Below, piece by piece: positions 6,987 to 10,489 of a DNA stretch of 10,489 nucleotides; positions within the stretch are counted from its first letter, which is position 1; each line of letters starts with the position of its first letter. The notes under the pieces are model-generated. The model was not told where the DNA came from. It did no database searches and saw only the letters and a list, made by a program, of their open reading frames with translations. The stretch comes from Deltaproteobacteria bacterium (lineage in GTDB: Bacteria; Desulfobacterota; Desulfobacteria; Desulfobacterales; B30-G6). Position numbers and translations under genes: made by a program. Location of the stretch: contig QMMS01000148.1 in assembly GCA_003647375.1 (NCBI GenBank), positions 1 through 10,489 on the forward strand. Reading direction: 5' to 3'.

Positions 6987-7513
6987 GTGCAGAAAGGACT
7001 GCGTGAAGACATAACTGGCCGCGCCGCCGGAATCTCCCGGTTTCTCGCCCTGAAACGCAGCACCGTCGGTGTGCTGGCCATGGTGGTGCTGGTGGGTATG
7101 GGCGAGCGGATGGCCGAGCGTTTTCTGCCCATTTATATAATGGCCCTGGGAGGAGGTGTGCTGGTCATTGGTCTGTTGCAGGCCATGGACAATCTGCTCT
7201 CGGCCCTCTACTCGGCGGGCTTTTCATCGGTATCCTCATCCGATTCTGCGGGGGCTCAAGGAATTTGGTGAGCCCACCCCGCAAGTCCCTGATCATGGAC
7301 TTGGCACCGGACAGCTGCAAGGCGGGCATGTTCGGGCTTTATTATCTGATCCGAGATGTTTTCGTATCCCTTGCCGCTTTTGGCGGCGCGTTTTTATGGC
7401 CCATCAGCCCGGGGACCAATCTCGTTACGGCAGTTGTATTCGGAATCCTTGGCACAACGGGGTTTGCAGTTTTTGGTCGTGATCTGTGGGAAAAACCTGG
7501 TAGAATCCAATAA
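6987..7513 (+). pseudogene. decayed MFS transporter (large internal deletion plus frameshifts)
   Basis: The first ~75 codons read as an MFS N-terminus with GERMAERFLPIYIMALGGG and a following helix. From about 7211 the frame changes to LLGGLFIGILIRF. It shifts again at about 7246 to LRGLKEFGEPT, and again at about 7280 to RKSLIMDLAPD, which then continues through FGLYYLIRDVF and more helix to a TAA at 7511-7513. These pieces read as the N-terminus and the C-terminal half of one transporter. With about 175 codons in total against some 400 in the family, the middle is missing. A CCACCCCGC run looks like a single inserted C. The start is GTG with a GGGGGAG site 4 nt upstream. The substrate is unknown. 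It cannot make a working 12-helix transporter. Confidence 0.85.
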
Positions 7514-7603
7514 CCCAACTGTGACATCCTTGGCTAATTGGACATGTGTAGATATCTTTTTTTAAATCACCAGGCTTGATGACAGCGCCTGAATGTGAGC
7601 AAG

Positions 7604-8362
7604 TCAACCTCTGCCGGGTGGCAAAATCCCTTTAGTGAGGAGACTCAGGGCAGTGGCGATAATTTTGGCTGTTTGAACGGCATTCGCATCTGTATCGCGA
7701 AACCCTCTCTCTCTGATTTCAAGATGCATCGATTCAACCCTGTCAAACCCGTAACCCTGCTGATTGAACCATTGGTTGAGCCGCTTGGCATCACGGCCGC
7801 GGTAATTCGACCCAGCCGGATGAGTCAGAATGGTAGTCAGGCCTCCGGCACACAACTGGTCACGGAAGATCTCCACCGTCTCATTGCGGGCTGAATAACG
7901 GCTCCGGGTTTCACCGGTTTTGGGATTCCCGCCCTGTCCATAACCAATCAGAGCGTGCAGCTTTTCAGGGGCTTCATCGAACAGACCGAGGGATTTATGC
8001 TCCTGCCCCTGGGCAATGGCGACATCATCGGTGATCCCATGAATCCAGACCACGTATTTCTTCGCTCCGTTTTTAACAATCGTTTCGATGCGGCGGAGGT
8101 AGCCTGAGACCTTTTTTGAATGGTCGATTCTGTAGAGGTCTAGAAAATAGTTTTCCAGACTTTTGGTGATCGGCCCCTTCGGCTTGAAAAAAAGGTCATT
8201 GAGGATGGCATGACAGTCAAGTGTTTGTTGTATCTTTTCGGCAATGATGCCGGTACGCACATCATTTTCAAATACACCATTAATGACCGGGCTATGGGGA
8301 GAAACGATCAAAAGGTCACGCTTGCCAGGGATGTATCGTATGCCGCTGGGTTTCTGTGTCAA
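7604..8362 (-). CDS. N-formylglutamate amidohydrolase-like protein (putative zinc hydrolase)
   Basis: This 252-residue soluble protein resembles the N-formylglutamate amidohydrolase superfamily. An N-terminal strand runs into SPHSP (H23), followed by a FENDVRTG segment. A central WIHGITDD motif (H109, D112, D113) has the character of a metal site. Near the C-terminus, ESMHLEIRERGFRD (E215) resembles the superfamily's closing QxEINR-type motif. No signal peptide or membrane helix is seen. The start is TTG at 8360-8362, with AGGAG 6 nt upstream and no better ATG. It lies 89 nt downstream of mttB on the same strand and could be co-transcribed. It converges with the MFS remnant. The true substrate is unknown; family members cleave N-acyl or N-formyl amino acids. 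The family assignment is moderate, from motifs only. Confidence 0.7.
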   Translation of the reverse strand: MTQKPSGIRYIPGKRDLLIVSPHSPVINGVFENDVRTGIIAEKIQQTLDCHAILNDLFFKPKGPITKSLENYFLDLYRIDHSKKVSGYLRRIETIVKNGAKKYVVWIHGITDDVAIAQGQEHKSLGLFDEAPEKLHALIGYGQGGNPKTGETRSRYSARNETVEIFRDQLCAGGLTTILTHPAGSNYRGRDAKRLNQWFNQQGYGFDRVESMHLEIRERGFRDTDANAVQTAKIIATALSLLTKGILPPGRG

Positions 8363-8382
8363 ATTTTACTCCTATATAATTG

Positions 8383-8414
8383 ACTCTGTGAAGTGGTAGG
8401 GTTACAGAGTAACC
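8383..8414. promoter_or_regulatory. overlapping alternative inverted repeats between mttB and the downstream hydrolase gene
   Basis: Two inverted repeats share sequence. GGTTAC-AGA-GTAACC is a perfect 6-bp hairpin at 8400-8414. ACTCTGT (8383-8389) can instead pair with ACAGAGT (8404-8410), a perfect 7-bp match that excludes the first. They sit in the 89-bp gap after mttB and just before the ribosome-binding site of the next gene. Neither has a following T-run on the minus strand. They could form an attenuator-like switch, an mRNA-stability structure or an operator; this is inference. Confidence 0.3.
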
Positions 8415-8451
8415 AATAATTCTAAATTTAATTAAAATTCGGGATAGGGTC

Positions 8452-9948
8452 CTAATATATTACCTTGAGCTCTTTTTCAGTTTCGCGGATTATTTCATCA
8501 ATCTCTTTTTGAGCCTGTTCACTGATGGGCTTGGGCTGATGATTTGCCACCAGTTCCCTGGCCCTTTCCATAGCCCTTTCGTGGATGTCGGTTCGACCCT
8601 TGGCCGACCAGTTGTCATAATTTTCACGGTTCATAAGCCCGGGTTGTATCAGCTCGGAAAAATGATCCAAAGTGCTTGGATGCGTCAAGTAATTCCCGGT
8701 GTGCCCTACCTCCTTGATAAGATCCACCGAAAGAGACGTTTCCGTAACCGGCAGCCCTTTAACGATGCGCTTAATATGATGATTGATCTCATCATCAAGG
8801 ATCATTTTGCCGTAATCCAAAACCATTCCGCTGTCCAGCATCCCTGCTCCATAAACCAGATTGGCACCTGCCAATGAGGGAAGAAGCGCTGTAAGCAAGG
8901 ACTCGAACCCGGTTTGGGCGTCACACAGCTTGCTATCCACCTACCCGCCCGATACCCTAACGGGGATATGGTAATAACGACCCATCCGGGACAGGGCTGC
9001 ATTTAATATGGCGCCTTCCACAGATCCCACGGCGGCAGTGCCGAAAAGCATATCCATGGATGTGGTGGAACTGCTGTATATCATGGGTGCACCGGGCTTC
9101 AGCAGTTGTCCTAAAATCAACCCGCTTAACACTTCGGCATTGTGCTGAACCACTGTTCCGGCAAGATGAATGGGAGATGTTCCTCCGGCCAGACACATGG
9201 AGAGCACACTGGTGACAAAATTGTGTTCCACCGAGGCCATCAGCACTTCACTGCATTCGTCCACCAGTTGTAAAGGGCTCACAACACAGACTCCGGTAAA
9301 AAAGAAAGGATTCCGGCGAAAGACGTCTCTGCCCACAGCAGCCTCTCCCATCAATGCCATTTTAGGAATTAAATTGGCCGTGGGGGGTACGGCTTCCACC
9401 GGTTTGGTAGTGTTTGCGAGCATGGCCGCCGTGGCGTGCATGGTTTCGGTCAGGGGAGATTTTTCCGTACAACTCAATACGGTGATCAATATCTCAATGC
9501 TGCTCAAGGCATCCAAAACCCGGGTTGCCTGGGCGACATCTGCCGTGGTTGATTTTCGACGTTCGCCCGTAACTAAATCATTAATAAACACCGTGGTCCC
9601 AAAATTGATAAAGCCCAGTGAATCCCCCCCCACGATGTAATCCCGTGATCGCTCCCGCCCCGGGACGCGAATCTGTTCAGGGATGGTGGACATGGCTTTT
9701 TCGATCATGGCCGGTGACAAAAACACCCGGTGATCCTGTTTGTTCACCCGGGCACCATGATCCGCAAAAATTTCGGTTGCCCTGTCGCTGGGAACAAAAA
9801 TACCAGTTTGATCCAGAACTTCCAATGTTGCATTGTGGATTTTTCGGCAATCTTCATCACCCAGGCACTGCAACCGAAAGGGTGCGACAGGTTCAATGGC
9901 AACACCACACTTCTCTGCTGCCTGGGTTACTGTTTCGATTGGCATCAT
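8452..9948 (-). CDS. mttB: trimethylamine:corrinoid methyltransferase MttB with an in-frame amber (pyrrolysine) codon
   Basis: MttB transfers a methyl group from trimethylamine to its corrinoid protein, the first step in trimethylamine use. The reading frame runs 335 codons from ATG, meets TAG at 8941-8943, and continues in the same frame for 162 codons. This gives a 498-residue protein, close to the ~495 of archaeal MttB, with the amber codon at residue 336 against about 334 there. Conservation holds on both sides: LAGGTSPIHLAGTVVQHNAEVLSG and GTAAVGSVEG before it, VDSKLCDAQTGFES and LLPSLAGANLVYGAGML after it. Two ATGs stand in tandem; the AAAGGAG site (9952-9958) is 3 nt from the first and 6 nt from the second, so the second (9945) may be the true start. 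The gene ends with another TAG, then TAA 7 codons later. No mttC or transporter gene adjoins it. The alternative, a nonsense-mutated gene, is unlikely given the codon's exact position. Confidence 0.95.
8894..8934 (-). other. possible stem-loop just after the mttB amber codon
   Basis: On the mttB mRNA, AGCAAG begins 6 nt after the UAG and can pair with CTTGCT ending 47 nt after it. Inside, GAC/GTC and CCC/GGG allow further pairing. Its position resembles the stem-loops (PYLIS) described after UAG in some methylamine methyltransferase genes. Those elements are not strictly required for pyrrolysine insertion, and this pairing is short enough to be chance. Confidence 0.3.
8941..8943 (-). other. 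in-frame UAG codon, predicted pyrrolysine insertion site of MttB
   Basis: The codon reads TAG on the minus strand, between VSGG and VDSKLCDAQTG. In methanogen MttB the pyrrolysine sits at the same place in the alignment, before a D/S-rich D-A-K/S-K segment. The flanking codons keep one frame. The GTG that follows is read as valine, not as a new start; no ribosome-binding site precedes it. Confidence 0.92.
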
Positions 9949-9971
9949 TTTCTCCTTTCAGACATCTCTAT

Positions 9972-10000
9972 TTATTACATCCATATCCTGATTGGGTCAA
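9972..10000 (-). promoter_or_regulatory. probable sigma-70 promoter of mttB
   Basis: On the minus strand TTGACC (9995-10000, 5 of 6 matches to the -35 consensus) is followed after exactly 17 nt by TAATAA (9972-9977, a weaker -10). Transcription would start near 9965, giving a leader of about 20 nt ahead of the mttB ribosome-binding site. No operator is obvious around it. Confidence 0.5.
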
Positions 10001-10065
10001 TGGTATTTAGATCTTGCAAAGACGAAAAATAAGCTCTTCGATCCCGTCTTTTGATGGACTTGTGA

Positions 10066-10094
10066 TTGCGAGAAAAATGTTTTTCCGGTATCCT
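10066..10094 (+). promoter_or_regulatory. candidate promoter of the cysteine desulfurase gene
   Basis: TTGCGA (10066-10071) and TATCCT (10089-10094) are 17 nt apart, each matching 4 of 6 consensus bases. The spacer contains a perfect short inverted repeat, GAAAAA-TG-TTTTTC (10072-10085), which could be an operator or a chance A/T feature. The leader to the gene start would be about 100 nt. Confidence 0.3.
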
Positions 10095-10204
10095 TTTTCC
10101 AAAACGATAAATTGGCAGATGAAATACAATGGCCCTTCATATGCCCCGCCTGCCACCGCACCTTTGACTTGGGCTTTAAGGTGCCAAAATAAAGGAGGCC
10201 TCAT

Positions 10205-10489
10205 ATGGTTCAGCCCATCTATCTGGACTACAACGCCACCACGCCACATGATCCGGAAGTGATTGCGGCCATGCGACCGTTTATCGAAACCGAATTCGGC
10301 AACCCGTCCAGTTCCCATTGGTATGGTATCCGCCCCAAAAGAGCGGTGGAAAAAGCCCGACAACAGGTGGCTGGTCTGCTTAATTGCCAAGCACAGGAAG
10401 TGTTCTTTACCTCCGGCGGTACCGAATCCAACAACCATGCCATCAAGGGGATGGCCCGGGCCTTGAAGGATAAAGGTCGCCATATCATC
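10205..10489 (+). CDS. cysteine desulfurase, NifS/IscS family (N-terminal part, runs off the window)
   Basis: These 95 codons are the N-terminus of a pyridoxal-phosphate cysteine desulfurase, which takes sulfur from cysteine for Fe-S clusters or other thio-cofactors. The signatures are IYLDYNATTP (5-14), EFGNPSSSH (30-38) and FFTSGGTESNN (67-77), the last being part of the cofactor-binding region. The catalytic cysteine and the PLP lysine would lie further on, beyond the window. The ATG is supported by AAGGAGG 6 nt upstream (10192-10198). The gene diverges from mttB with a 256-bp gap. The family could equally be called NifS, IscS or a specialised paralogue, since the diagnostic C-terminal half is missing; I therefore give no symbol. 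Confidence 0.95.
   Translation, partial: MVQPIYLDYNATTPHDPEVIAAMRPFIETEFGNPSSSHWYGIRPKRAVEKARQQVAGLLNCQAQEVFFTSGGTESNNHAIKGMARALKDKGRHII

Noticed and set aside
7557..7591. T-run and CAGGC/GCCTG hairpin as a bidirectional terminator
   Set aside because: The T-run precedes the hairpin on the plus strand and becomes an A-run on the minus strand, so the order is wrong for a terminator in either direction.
8452..8940. Separate 162-residue protein starting at GTG 8938-8940
   Set aside because: It is the C-terminal third of MttB; no ribosome-binding site precedes the GTG and the frame continues from the upstream part through TAG.
10018..10051. AAAGACG/CGTCTTT inverted repeat as a terminator
   Set aside because: The loop is about 20 nt and both neighbouring genes are transcribed away from it, so no terminator is expected there.
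10007..10483. 158-codon minus-strand frame over the desulfurase gene
   Set aside because: Most of it is antisense to the clear NifS/IscS N-terminus; only its last part, reported separately, lies outside.
1..10489. CRISPR array, insertion sequence or integrated phage
   Set aside because: No spaced direct repeats of CRISPR length, no transposase or integrase sequence, and no terminal inverted repeats with a target duplication were seen.

Overview
The window looks like a chromosomal piece of an anaerobic Desulfobacterota (former Deltaproteobacteria) bacterium, probably a sulfate reducer. That assignment is inference. It rests on a six-gene Rnf cluster in the order CDGEAB, with a long multi-cluster RnfB and an enlarged RnfA, next to a trimethylamine methyltransferase gene (mttB) interrupted by one in-frame amber codon at the pyrrolysine position.

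Layout. Positions 1-260 are non-coding, with small hairpins and a degenerate 9-bp repeat. Positions 261-6750, all on the minus strand, hold rnfC, rnfD, rnfG, rnfE and rnfA in a tightly packed run (4-nt overlaps or 0-3 nt gaps). A 208-bp spacer with a 9-bp tandem repeat and a perfect inverted repeat follows, then rnfB and a two-domain universal stress protein gene. Positions 6751-6986 are a divergent intergenic region. Positions 6987-7513 (plus) are a decayed MFS transporter with a large internal deletion and at least two frameshifts. Positions 7604-8362 (minus) encode an N-formylglutamate-amidohydrolase-like protein. Positions 8452-9948 (minus) are mttB, read through TAG at 8941-8943. A divergent promoter region follows, and at 10205 (plus) a NifS/IscS-type cysteine desulfurase begins and runs off the window end.

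How the genes may work together. Rnf is a membrane ferredoxin:NAD+ oxidoreductase that couples electron flow to Na+ or H+ transport. MttB moves a methyl group from trimethylamine to a corrinoid protein. In a methyl-oxidising sulfate reducer, methyl oxidation would yield reduced ferredoxin that Rnf can use, so the two loci are metabolically compatible. Nothing in the sequence shows co-regulation. The corrinoid protein (mttC), the pyl genes, tRNA-Pyl and the flavin transferase ApbE are not in the window and would have to be elsewhere.

Main points for a second look: (1) the in-frame amber codon in mttB with a possible stem-loop just after it; (2) a TAG also ending mttB, rnfA, rnfB and the usp gene, although the cell probably decodes TAG; (3) a cluster of extra cysteines in RnfE beside the membrane iron-sulfur ligand; (4) a 9-bp periodic intergenic repeat present at two places.
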